From positions 248,001-312,000 of the forward strand of contig OZ240237.1 in the NCBI GenBank assembly GCA_965198025.1: DNA of 64,000 nt. The letters run 5' to 3'. The notes under the pieces are model-generated. The model did not search any database. It saw only the letters and a list, made by a program, of their open reading frames with translations, and was not told the DNA's origin. The position numbers and the translations under genes were made by a program. Within the stretch, counting starts at the first letter, position 1. Every line of letters starts with the position of its first letter. Source of the DNA: CAYWWM01 sp965198025. Lineage in GTDB: Bacteria > Acidobacteriota > Terriglobia > 2-12-FULL-54-10. Below are positions 46,311-54,700 of this stretch, one piece after another.

Positions 46311-46451
46311 CTATTGTTTCCGGACCACCTCCGCACCGATCTGCGCCGCGTCTCTTACCCAGACTTCGTGTTCCTGCTCGGCGAGCATCCGCTCCAACCA
46401 GTTGGTTCGCCCGGTGGCTTCCATCCCGATGCGCGCCGGAGCCTTAAGTGC
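46311..46451 (-). pseudogene. IS110-family transposase fragment
   Basis: The minus frame ending at the stop at 46311 reads IGMEATGRTNWLERMLAEQ, then EHEVWVRDAAQIGAEVVRKQ. This is the G-M-E-A-T-G...W-x-D-A-x-x-I-R block of the IS110 N-terminal DEDD domain. Both ends are lost. It belongs to the debris around the tRNA-Lys remnant. Confidence 0.65.
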
Positions 46452-46812
46452 TGCCTAAAACTGGTGGGCTTCGCCAGCCCCATTGTCCGGTCGACGATTC
46501 AATATTCTCGCCCGTCACCGAATCAACCATTGCTATCTGCTGAAAACGTGTGTGAAAATCGCATCCGATTCGGTGCATCGCTCAGCTCTTTCCTTCCGAG
46601 CCTGTGCCGTTCCATCACGACCAGTCCACTCGGTTTCAAGAAGCCGACCCTTCATCTAGTCACTCACTAGGATTGGTACAACAACTCGGTCTGGTCAAGT
46701 TTGATATTCAGTGACTTACCTTATATGTTGTGGGATAAAGCTCCCCAGCCAGTCCCCCTTGATTTTCAGACAGTGTAGAGATGTAAGATTTACGCAAATT
46801 TGCGAAGAATAA
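46452..46812. other. intergenic region upstream of TonB receptor
   Basis: 361 bases, with no gene supported. The right end is A/T-rich, probably holding the promoter of the TonB receptor gene, and carries the 12-bp palindrome at 46793-46804. Confidence 0.45.
46793..46804. promoter_or_regulatory. CGCAAATTTGCG palindrome, possible operator
   Basis: A perfect 12-bp palindrome ending 8 bp before the ATG of the TonB receptor gene. At this place a bound repressor would block initiation, or the hairpin would hide the start site. No strong ribosome site is seen between it and the ATG. Confidence 0.4.
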
Positions 46813-49800
46813 ATGTTCTGTCTTAACACTCACGCAACGCGCACCCTAACCAGGGCCGTTGTTGGACTCGTCGTCGTGGCGCTGGGTTGTGTGCTTCCCT
46901 TTGCACAGAGCTTCACGGCCGTAACCGGCGTCGTGAGCGACCCAACCGGCGCCGTGATTCCCGGCGTCGAAGTAACCGCGACGAATACCGCCACGCGAGC
47001 GAGCCGACTCGTCATCACGAACGAGACCGGCACCTACATCGTCAGCCAGTTGCCCCCGGGAACCTACGACGTCAGCGCGTCGCTGCCGGGGTTCCGCACG
47101 CAGTTGATGAGTGGCGTGTCGCTTCCGGTCGGGGAGACCATCACGGTCAACCTGTCGCTGGAAGTGGGTGAGATAACCGACGTCATCGACGTCGTCGCCA
47201 GCGCCGAGGCCGTCAACACGGTCGACGCCAAGCTCGGTGTTGGGTTCGATTCCCAGAAGATCATCGACCTGCCGCTGAACGCCCGGAACATCGTCGGCCT
47301 GCTGGGTCTGCAGCCTGGCGTCCAGATTTCGGACAAGACCTGTGACGAGTTCAGCCGGGACGACGGCGGGCAAGTCAACGGAGCGCGCAACGACCAGCAG
47401 AACATCGTCCTGGACGGTGTAAACATCAACCGCCAGGAAGAGGGGTCGTCTCTGGAAGGAGCGCTTCCGACGACGCTGGATTCCATCCAGGAATTCATCG
47501 TTCATACTGCCGGCGGTGGCGGCCAGGCTTTGCGCGGCAGCGGCGGTCAGGTGCAGCTCGTCACGAAAAGCGGCAGCAACGACTGGCACGGTTCGGTGTA
47601 CGAGTTCTACCGATCAACGGGGACTTCCGCGAGGAACTATTTCGCGTCGGAGCCGAACCGGCTGATCCGGCACCTGCCCGGCGGATCCGCCGGCGGTCCG
47701 ATCCTCCAGGACAAGCTGTTCTTCTTCGGTGCCTACGAGCGGCAGACCGACCGCAGCTCGATCCTCGCTACCCGCAACGTTCCGACTCCAGAGTTCCTCG
47801 ACGGCATCATCCGGTACGAGCGTGACGACGGCACCTTCGGCGTTCTGACCGATGGCTGCGGCGGCCAGCTCGAGCGCTGGACGCTGATCGATTGCGACAC
47901 GTGGAACCCGAATCTGGTCGGTTCCTTCTTCGAACTGTACCGGCCGTTTTCGACCAATGCGGCCCGAACGACACCGGGTGCGGACGCGGGAGCTAACACG
48001 CTGCGGTACCGCTTCCAATCCCCGTTCGTCCGGAACCGCAACGTCTACGTTTCGAGGATGGACTACACGGTCAACGACAGCCATGCGCTCTACTGGCGCA
48101 GAACGCTGAACGACGACGTCCGGACGCTGGGCAGCGAGAGCTTCCTGGGCTTTGAGGATGCCCGCGAGCGGCTGGACAACAGCAAGGGCTTTGCCGCCAA
48201 CTGGAACTGGGTGATTTCGCCGGCCGTGAACAGCAACTTCACAGTCGGGCTGACCCGTGAATCGTTCGAATCGACCGGGAACAATCGTTCGTTCTATGAC
48301 GTGCCGCTCTTCAGCGAGCCGTTCCAGGCCCAGGGCGCCGTCCAGCAGGCGATCGACACCTGGAACATCGTCCAGAACCTGAGCTGGATCAACGGCGACC
48401 ACAACATCCAGGTGGGCGGAAACTTCCGCTACATCACGAATTACTTCAACTCGTTTGACCTGGTCGACCCGCCACAGTACGGAGGCGAAGCGAACCTGAC
48501 CGGCAATGACATCGGCGTGGAGTCCAGCCCCGGCCTGGCGAGGGCGCTGGGTCCGGAGGAGTTCGCCCGGGTCCAGGATGCGGAAGCCGTCGGAAACGCC
48601 GTGATGGCCGCGACGGGTTCGCTGTCACTTTTCTCCGAGGACGTGCAGTTCGACCTGGACGGGAAGCAACTCGCGCCGGGCAGCCCGTTTTCTCGGAAGT
48701 TCCGACTGCAGGAGTACGACTTCTACGTGCAGGATACGTGGAGGGCGACGCCGAACCTGACGGTGACGTACGGCGTCAACTACTCCTACCAGACACCACC
48801 ATACGAATCCAACGGAGTCCAGTTGAACTGGACGCAGCCCCTGGGTGAGCGCTACCAGACGCAGATCAGCACCACGAAGACCGTCCTGGAACTGCCGTTC
48901 TACACCGCGCAGCCGGCAGGGCGTGCCAACGACCTGCCGGACTACTACAAGCCCGACATCAACAACTGGGTGCCGCACGTCAGCCCTATGGTCATCCGCG
49001 GCGGTTACACGATGACCTATGATTCGGTCGGACGGCGCTTCGCTCGCGATGCGGCCGAAAGCGGTTCGGTCGGGCTCCTGAGCCAGTTCTCCGTTCCCGG
49101 CTTCACCTACTCGATCGACGGTCTGAACGACCTGCGGCGCGCTCCGCGCGTGGGCCCGGGCGTGTCGTTGCCACGGGATTTCTTCCCGAGCCTGGGAGAG
49201 ACTCCCGACTTCACGTTGCCGATCTCGACGCCCGGTATCGGCAGCATTTCTACGGCGGGGATCGATTCGAGCATCCATTCGCCGAAGAACCACCTAATCA
49301 ACGCTACGATCTCGAAGGAGCTGGCTGGAGACTGGATCGTCGAAGCTTCCTACGTCGGCCGGTTCGCCCGGGATCTGCTGGGCACGGTCGACATCGCCAG
49401 CCCGGTTAACGTGAAGGATCCGATCAGTGGCCAGACCTACTACGACGCGATCAAGACGCTCTATGAGACCTACGAGAACACGGGGGCGGCGATCGCGGAC
49501 GTCCAGCAGATTCCGTGGTTCGAGAACGTCTATGCCGACGTCCTCGCCTACGTGAACACGGCTCCCAGGTTCGACAGCGTCCGTCCGGAGGGCGGCTTTA
49601 CTAGCGCCACGCAGGGATTCTACGCGGTGATGCACCGGACCCAGCTTGCCGGTCCGAACTCCGCGGTGAGTCTCGTCGACCGCATCGTCGAGGTAGAAAG
49701 CCGTCCTGAGGTCGGCAACATCCTGATATCGCCCCAGGTCCAGTTCTTTGGCATGTTCACCAACATCAGCCGGTCCAACTACAACTCTGGTCAGTTCACT

Positions 49801-50550
49801 CTCCGGAAGCGGTTCTCCGACGGCTTCAGCCTGACGATGAACTACACGCTCTCCAAGTCGATGGACATCACGTCGGCTGCGGAGTCCCGGGGCGAGCGCG
49901 CCAACGGCCAGAGCGGTGAAGGACTGGCCAACGACCCGTACAACCCGGAATTCAACTACAACCTCTCCGACTTCGACCGGCGCCACCAGTTCAACGGAAA
50001 CTTCCTCGTGCAGCTTCCGTTCGGACAGGGCCGGGCGTTTGCGAACAACCTGCCCGCCGCTGCCGAGCACATCGTCAGTGGATGGGAGTTTTCCGGCATT
50101 GTCCAGGCGACGAGCGGCCGACCGTTCAACTTCACGACCGGCCGGTTCAACCACCACTTCTTCGGCCGTTCCCAGCCGCTGCTGACCGGGAAGATTCCGT
50201 TCGGTGTGCGGAAGGAAGACGGCCGCGTCTTCTTGATCGATGCCGACCGGGACGAGCGGACGCGAATCGGCAGTGAAGAGTTCGTCAACGTTTACCCGGG
50301 TAGCCAGCTAGGGCGTAACCAGGGCCGCGGACCCAAGTTCTTCAACATCGACCTTTCGGTGACGAAGAACTTCTCGATTACGGAAAGCATCCGGTTGCGG
50401 TTCCGGGCCGAGGCGTTCAACGCGCTGAACCACCCGAACTCCGCGATTCCGGAGAACGGCACCCGCATCGACGGCAGCAACTTCAGTGAGATCACCGAAA
50501 CTCGCAGAACCGAACGCGTGATGCAGTTCAGTTTCCGGCTGGAGTGGTAA
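46813..50550 (+). CDS. large Oar-like TonB-dependent receptor
   Basis: 1245-residue outer-membrane receptor. A signal peptide (..LGCVLPFAQ) is followed by a regulatory-like domain (VTGVVSDPTGAVIPGVEVTA). The plug has DLPLNARNIVGLLGLQPG, QNIVLDGVNINRQEEG and GSGGQVQLVTKSGSNDWHGS. The long barrel ends with Trp (QFSFRLEW). Around 48955-49014 the text runs from DINNWVPHVSP directly into MVIRGGYTM. In related receptors a longer loop usually separates these, so a small in-frame deletion is possible. The gene is flanked on both sides by mobile-element debris. Ligand unknown; no obvious partner gene downstream. Confidence 0.92.
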   Translation: MFCLNTHATRTLTRAVVGLVVVALGCVLPFAQSFTAVTGVVSDPTGAVIPGVEVTATNTATRASRLVITNETGTYIVSQLPPGTYDVSASLPGFRTQLMSGVSLPVGETITVNLSLEVGEITDVIDVVASAEAVNTVDAKLGVGFDSQKIIDLPLNARNIVGLLGLQPGVQISDKTCDEFSRDDGGQVNGARNDQQNIVLDGVNINRQEEGSSLEGALPTTLDSIQEFIVHTAGGGGQALRGSGGQVQLVTKSGSNDWHGSVYEFYRSTGTSARNYFASEPNRLIRHLPGGSAGGPILQDKLFFFGAYERQTDRSSILATRNVPTPEFLDGIIRYERDDGTFGVLTDGCGGQLERWTLIDCDTWNPNLVGSFFELYRPFSTNAARTTPGADAGANTLRYRFQSPFVRNRNVYVSRMDYTVNDSHALYWRRTLNDDVRTLGSESFLGFEDARERLDNSKGFAANWNWVISPAVNSNFTVGLTRESFESTGNNRSFYDVPLFSEPFQAQGAVQQAIDTWNIVQNLSWINGDHNIQVGGNFRYITNYFNSFDLVDPPQYGGEANLTGNDIGVESSPGLARALGPEEFARVQDAEAVGNAVMAATGSLSLFSEDVQFDLDGKQLAPGSPFSRKFRLQEYDFYVQDTWRATPNLTVTYGVNYSYQTPPYESNGVQLNWTQPLGERYQTQISTTKTVLELPFYTAQPAGRANDLPDYYKPDINNWVPHVSPMVIRGGYTMTYDSVGRRFARDAAESGSVGLLSQFSVPGFTYSIDGLNDLRRAPRVGPGVSLPRDFFPSLGETPDFTLPISTPGIGSISTAGIDSSIHSPKNHLINATISKELAGDWIVEASYVGRFARDLLGTVDIASPVNVKDPISGQTYYDAIKTLYETYENTGAAIADVQQIPWFENVYADVLAYVNTAPRFDSVRPEGGFTSATQGFYAVMHRTQLAGPNSAVSLVDRIVEVESRPEVGNILISPQVQFFGMFTNISRSNYNSGQFTLRKRFSDGFSLTMNYTLSKSMDITSAAESRGERANGQSGEGLANDPYNPEFNYNLSDFDRRHQFNGNFLVQLPFGQGRAFANNLPAAAEHIVSGWEFSGIVQATSGRPFNFTTGRFNHHFFGRSQPLLTGKIPFGVRKEDGRVFLIDADRDERTRIGSEEFVNVYPGSQLGRNQGRGPKFFNIDLSVTKNFSITESIRLRFRAEAFNALNHPNSAIPENGTRIDGSNFSEITETRRTERVMQFSFRLEW

Positions 50551-50656
50551 TCACGTCCTAGCAGCCCGTGGGGCAATTCGGTGTCATTGACATCGGAAAC
50601 GGGCTGATGGTTCCCAGAAAACTGATCCAACGGGGATGAGAGCATTGCGGCAAAAT

Positions 50657-51178
50657 TGACCTGAAGAAGGGGTAGGATTGCCGTGAAGAAGAAACGTTTT
50701 TCGGTAGAACAGATGGTCGGGTCCTGAAGCAGGCAGAGGTGGGAGTAACTGATTGGCGAACGGGTGAGGCAGGTGGAGATTTCCGAGCAAACATTCTACC
50801 GGTGGAAGAAGCAGTATGTGGGTCTGGAGATCGATCAGGTGCGGCAGCTGAAGCAGTTGCAGGAAGAGAATCAACGGCTGAAGCGGCTGGTGGCAGAGCT
50901 AACCCTGGACAAAACGATGTTGCAGGACGTGCTGGTAAAAAAATTCTGAAGCCTCCGCGACGCCGCCAGGTGGTCGAGTACCTGCGCGGGGGCTACGGGG
51001 TAAGTGAGCGGCGCGGCTGCATGGTGATCCGGCTGCATCGAGGGACGTATCGATACCAGAGCCACAAAGACCCACAGATTGAGTTGCGGATGAGGATGCG
51101 GGAGATCGCCGCGGTGCGGGTGCGGTACGGGTATCGGAAGATTCTGGTGCTGCTGCAGCGAGAAGGCTGGGCGGTGGT
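50657..51178 (+). mobile_element. IS3-family (IS407-group-like) remnant
   Basis: Broken OrfA: KKKRFSVEQMVG from GTG 50683, interrupted by frameshifts, then EISEQTFYRWKKQYVGLE and QVRQLKQLQEENQRLKRLVAELTLDKTMLQDVL. The start of OrfB follows (RRQVVEYLRGGYGVSERRGC, then RVRYGYRKILVLLQREGW), cut off near 51178 before the DDE core. A TGACCTG sequence at 50657 resembles the left tip of IS407-type elements. The transposase is not functional. It lies directly downstream of the TonB receptor gene and appears to have truncated a minus-strand gene on its right. Confidence 0.8.
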
Positions 51179-51367
51179 CACGTCCGGAGCCAGATGCTCC
51201 TCAACAACGGTCTGCAATATCCTCTCGATTTCAGGCCGGAGCTTCTCATAGACAGCCGAGTCGTGCAGAGCCCGAGTGGAATTGAAGCGGCTCAGTTCGG
51301 GGGAAAAGGGTCGCAGTTCATGGTCCATGGAGGCCGAAGGTCCGGTTTCTGCTTCGAATTGCTGCAT
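51179..51367 (-). pseudogene. N-terminal fragment of an unknown protein, cut by the IS3 remnant
   Basis: From ATG 51367 about 63 codons read MQQFEAETGPSASMDHELRP, then SRFNSTRALHDSAVYEKLRP and EIERILQTVVEEHLAPDV, which looks like genuine protein sequence. It then runs into the antisense of the IS3 OrfB at about 51178. I do not recognise the family. No strong ribosome site is evident. Confidence 0.4.
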
Positions 51368-51406
51368 GGCTTTTTCGACGGGAGCGACATTTTATCGAAC
51401 CCGGCT

Positions 51407-51470
51407 GGCCGCTCATAGAGCGGCCGCTGCAAAATCGTGCCAGCTCTCCGAATCGGCGCCCTGAGGCGCC
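51407..51470 (-). terminator. two GC-rich hairpins after the DUF1501 gene
   Basis: On the minus strand, just after the DUF1501 stop (51486), are GGCGCC-4 nt-GGCGCC (51455-51470) and then a perfect 8-bp stem GGCCGCTC/GAGCGGCC with a 3-nt loop (51407-51425). Neither has a T-run, so intrinsic termination is only a possibility. Confidence 0.3.
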
Positions 51471-51485
51471 TCCCAAAGCGCTTTT

Positions 51486-52751
51486 CTAAAGGAGTGGAAG
51501 GATGGGCCAGGGCTCGCCGATCAGCGGTGCCGGATCCACTTTCAGCCAGTTGCTCAGGACCGTCGAGTAGACGCTGCGGAAGTCCACGTCATGAAGCATG
51601 TCTCCGATGGGATCCAGGTCCTGGAGAGCCAGACTGGGTTGCTTGCTGTAGAGACCCGGCTGGATCGTTTCTCCGAACAGGAACATCTGGTTCGCCGTTC
51701 CGTGATCGGTGCCGTCACTGGCGTTTTCGCTGAGGCGCCGACCGAATTCACTGAAGCTCATGATCAGCACATCGTTCTCCATGCTCATTTCCCGCATGTC
51801 ATCCCAGAAAGCCTTGACGGCCGAAGACACGGTTTCCAGCAGATCAGCATGGGTTCCCGTATTCGGGGCGGTCGGTACGACCTGACTGGCATGGGTGTCA
51901 AATCCCGAAATGGTGGCGTAAAACACCGTCACCCCAATGTCGGCCGCGATGATCTGGGCGATCGTCTTCAAGTTGCTAGCAAAGGCGGTCTTGGGATACT
52001 CAATGGTGCTGTTGTAATTGTCTTGACCTTCCAGGATTTCGGCCGAGCTGAAAGTGGCATTCAGGACCGTCTGGGTCACATATTCCTGGAAGGGAGGAAA
52101 CAGGGTGGGGGGTTCCGAGAGAATGCTCTGAAAGGCGGCATTCTTGTTGGCCTCGTCCTCCGGATAGCGTGGATCGGTCTTGAGCTGGTACGTATCGATA
52201 CTTCGAATGGAGGGGGAGGATCCGGACTCTGAGATCATGGCCTTGGGAACGCGTCCGCCGATGTTGATCCCCTGCAAGGAGCCGGAACCCTGAATGCTGT
52301 CGAAGTATTTGGCCAGCCAGCCATTGGAGCCGACCTCCTCCGCTTCCGCGGTGTGCCAGATGTCCCGGGACCGGAAGTGCGATCGGTTGGGATTGGGATA
52401 GCCCACTCCCTGCACGATCGTCATGTTGCCGCTGTCATAGAGTTCCTTGAAGCCGGTGAGTGAGGGGTGAAAACCCAATTCGTCATTGATCGGCAACACG
52501 CTCTGGGGATCGATCGCCAGCGTCGGTCGCGCCTGATAATATAAGTCATTGGTGTAGGGCACGATCGTGTTCAATCCGTCACATCCCCCGGCCAGTTCGA
52601 TCACCACCAGAATGCGGCCCGAGCCGATCCTGAAGCCCTGTGCTCCCCGGAGACTCCGAACCAGGAAGGTCGGGGCCGTCAAGGTGGCGGAAATCATGGT
52701 CAGATCCTTCAGAAAGTCTCTTCGGCTCTTCAATAGCTTGGTTCGACGCAT
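51486..52751 (-). CDS. DUF1501 family exported protein
   Basis: 421 residues with a Tat-like start (SRRDFLKDLTMISATLTAP). Family marks of DUF1501 (sulfatase-like alkaline-phosphatase fold) include VVIELAGGCDGLNTIVPYTND, GVGYPNPNRSHFRSRDIWHTA, TISGFDTHASQ and MSFSEFGRRLSENASDGTDHG. The last two segments hold the His/Asp residues expected for a metal site. It is separated by 13 bp from the DUF1800 gene upstream on the same strand. This pair is common in Planctomycetota, Acidobacteriota and others. The biochemical function of the pair is unknown. Confidence 0.92.
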   Translation of the reverse strand: MRRTKLLKSRRDFLKDLTMISATLTAPTFLVRSLRGAQGFRIGSGRILVVIELAGGCDGLNTIVPYTNDLYYQARPTLAIDPQSVLPINDELGFHPSLTGFKELYDSGNMTIVQGVGYPNPNRSHFRSRDIWHTAEAEEVGSNGWLAKYFDSIQGSGSLQGINIGGRVPKAMISESGSSPSIRSIDTYQLKTDPRYPEDEANKNAAFQSILSEPPTLFPPFQEYVTQTVLNATFSSAEILEGQDNYNSTIEYPKTAFASNLKTIAQIIAADIGVTVFYATISGFDTHASQVVPTAPNTGTHADLLETVSSAVKAFWDDMREMSMENDVLIMSFSEFGRRLSENASDGTDHGTANQMFLFGETIQPGLYSKQPSLALQDLDPIGDMLHDVDFRSVYSTVLSNWLKVDPAPLIGEPWPILPLL

Positions 52752-52764
52752 GGGATCAGTCTCC

Positions 52765-54270
52765 TTAGTTCAACTGATTCGCGGGAAGCACCAGGATGAG
52801 ATAAAGAACCCCCCGGACTTTCTTGTCGACCGTGCGCCGGTCGTTGATATTCCATTCCATGGGCTCTCCATCGTCATCGGTGGTCATGTACTGGTTCAGG
52901 ACGTAGCGCGTATCCACCGAGACATCGTTTTGCACGATCGCGTCAAGGAAGAATGCAACGACATCGAAATGAGACATCTGATAGGTTTGAACCCATTCCG
53001 CGAAGTCAGGCGATCCATCTCCACGAAATGAAGCGAGGGTGTTAAAAAAGTTGTAGCGGGCCAAAAGGGTGGTGGTGTTGATCCAGCCGACTCCACTAGT
53101 CCATCCGCTGACATCGGGTGGGGCAAACAGTTCCTGCCCCGTGTTGGCCATGAGGCGAGGCAAGGATACGGGATCGGACATTCCCAGTTCCCGAAACAGC
53201 CCCACGAACAGGCCTACCGGGCTCTTGATCAATGCACGATAGGCCCTCTCGGAGAAAAAATCCGGATGCTCGAAGATGGCCCTCATCAGAGGACGGATCT
53301 CGTAGTCGCTCTCCCGGAAGACATCGGCGAGCTCAGCGATAAGTGTCTCGGAAGGATCCGGGTAAACCAAGAATTCCCAAAGTTTTCTGGTGACGAATTC
53401 AGCGGTCACATCCTGCTCGAAAACAATGTCGATGATGTGATCCCCATTAAATATGCCGATCTCACCGAGAAACGTCTTGAATCCAGAGTCATGTTTAAGC
53501 AGGTCGAATCTGAATTCCCCCGTGCGCCGGTTTAACCCCCAACCCGTAAAGGCACGAGCAGCTTCCACCACATCCTGGTCGGTGTAGTTGCCCACCCCCA
53601 TGGTAAAGAGCTCCAACAGCTCCCGGGCCCAGTTTTCGTTGGGATGCTCCTTCACGTTGCTTCGGTTGTCCAACCAGACCAGCATCGCCGGGTCCACTGC
53701 TATCGCTTGCACCATTTCTTTAAAGTTGCCCAAGGCGTGCTCCCGCAACAGATTGTTTTGGGTCGTCATGTAGGGTTGCCTATCGGGTGCCACCTGCCGG
53801 ACCGTCCTGACGGAAGTAGCAAAATGGTCGTGCCAGAAGTAAGTCATCTTCTCGAGCAGCGGTCTTTTGGAGTTCACCATCCGATAGAGCCACCAGCGCT
53901 GCATCCTGGAGGTATTGGGCCGAAGCCGGCCTTGCCGATTCACTCGGATGAGCGAATAGTTCTTCTCTGCCAGACCTTCCTCCATTTCGGTATCGTTGAC
54001 CGCCTCATAGTTGAGCAGTTCGTCCAGGGTGGCCTCAAATCCCATCTCCACGAATCGATCCAGCTCTTCTGGGGAGGCGCTGAAACCGGCCCGGCGCATC
54101 AGATGACCCACCGTGTGGGAATCCCAGGGGGCACAGGGAGGACACAGGTAGAGTTCCATCGGAGTCTCAGCGGGCACGGCCATTGACGAGGCCGCCCCCG
54201 GGGCACTCTGGCCCCAAAGGACGCCCGGAACCAGGAATGAAAGAAAAATTGCGAAGACGGCCCTTCTCAT
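52765..54270 (-). CDS. DUF1800 family exported protein
   Basis: 501 residues from ATG 54270, which has AGGGGAA upstream and starts a signal peptide (FAIFLSFLVPGVLWGQ). The frame is open for 92 more codons upstream, but those have no family resemblance. DUF1800 motifs are VGHLMRRAGFSASPEELDRF, RPLLEKMTYFWHDHFATS, NWARELLELFTMGVGNYTD and PPDVSGWTSGVGWINT. It is translated just ahead of the DUF1501 partner, so they form a two-gene unit, probably acting together in the periplasm or envelope. Confidence 0.92.
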   Translation of the reverse strand: MRRAVFAIFLSFLVPGVLWGQSAPGAASSMAVPAETPMELYLCPPCAPWDSHTVGHLMRRAGFSASPEELDRFVEMGFEATLDELLNYEAVNDTEMEEGLAEKNYSLIRVNRQGRLRPNTSRMQRWWLYRMVNSKRPLLEKMTYFWHDHFATSVRTVRQVAPDRQPYMTTQNNLLREHALGNFKEMVQAIAVDPAMLVWLDNRSNVKEHPNENWARELLELFTMGVGNYTDQDVVEAARAFTGWGLNRRTGEFRFDLLKHDSGFKTFLGEIGIFNGDHIIDIVFEQDVTAEFVTRKLWEFLVYPDPSETLIAELADVFRESDYEIRPLMRAIFEHPDFFSERAYRALIKSPVGLFVGLFRELGMSDPVSLPRLMANTGQELFAPPDVSGWTSGVGWINTTTLLARYNFFNTLASFRGDGSPDFAEWVQTYQMSHFDVVAFFLDAIVQNDVSVDTRYVLNQYMTTDDDGEPMEWNINDRRTVDKKVRGVLYLILVLPANQLN

Positions 54271-54381
54271 GACTCTTCCCCTCTGGTGCCACTGTACCAT
54301 TGCCGGCAGGTGCTTTCCTCGTGTTTGGTGGGTTTCTCGACTCATGTGCCTAATGTTACGAGCCGACCGGGAGCGAACACG

Positions 54382-54483
54382 ATGACGGAGGAAGAAAGAA
54401 TCACACGGATGAAGACCCTCGAGGACTTCGACCGTAAACTCACCGAGGTCCTGCATCGTGACGCCGAGGGCGAGTGGGACTAA
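54382..54483 (+). CDS. 33-residue hypothetical peptide
   Basis: ATG 54382 follows GGAG at good spacing and encodes a charged peptide (TEEERITRMKTLEDFDRKL.. GEWD). It may be the tail or head of a lost protein, since recombinase debris follows directly. No family recognised. Confidence 0.25.
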   Translation: MTEEERITRMKTLEDFDRKLTEVLHRDAEGEWD

Positions 54484-54496
54484 CGGCAAAATAGCA

Positions 54497-54700
54497 AAGG
54501 ACCTTCCGCATTTTTCGTTATCCGAGTTGCGCCACACGTTTTGCAACCCGGCTGAACGCTGGGGCGTGGCGGATCATTTCGTGACGCAGATGCTGCGGCA
54601 AGGCGATTCGCAGGTGTTCAAGCGCTACAGCCAGGCGAAGCTCAACATGATGCGGGAGGCGCTGTCGAAGCTCGACCGGCAGGCCACCGCCTACGGTCTA
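54497..54700 (+). pseudogene. tyrosine recombinase C-terminal fragment B, interrupted by IS630
   Basis: The frame contains LSELRHTFCNPAERWGVADH, FVTQMLRQGDSQVFKRYSQ and AKLNMMREALSKLDRQATAY. The Arg of the RHTF box and the nucleophile Tyr are present, while the usual G-H box reads RQGD. The N-terminal domain is absent. The IS630 element is inserted at its TA at 54699-54700; without the insertion the frame would run on to GLASPC and a stop. It is related to fragment A at 45388-45564. Confidence 0.65.

Noticed and set aside
45609..46800. tRNA-Lys interrupted by a group I intron in the anticodon loop
   Set aside because: No 3' half (anticodon stem, T arm, acceptor end) is visible in the following 1.2 kb and no intron core was recognised, so truncation is simpler.
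51407..51470. Strong intrinsic terminator
   Set aside because: Hairpins are good but no T-run follows; kept only as a low-confidence terminator.
54271..54546. 92-residue N-terminal extension of the DUF1800 protein
   Set aside because: A signal peptide with a ribosome site begins at 54270, and the extension has no family match.
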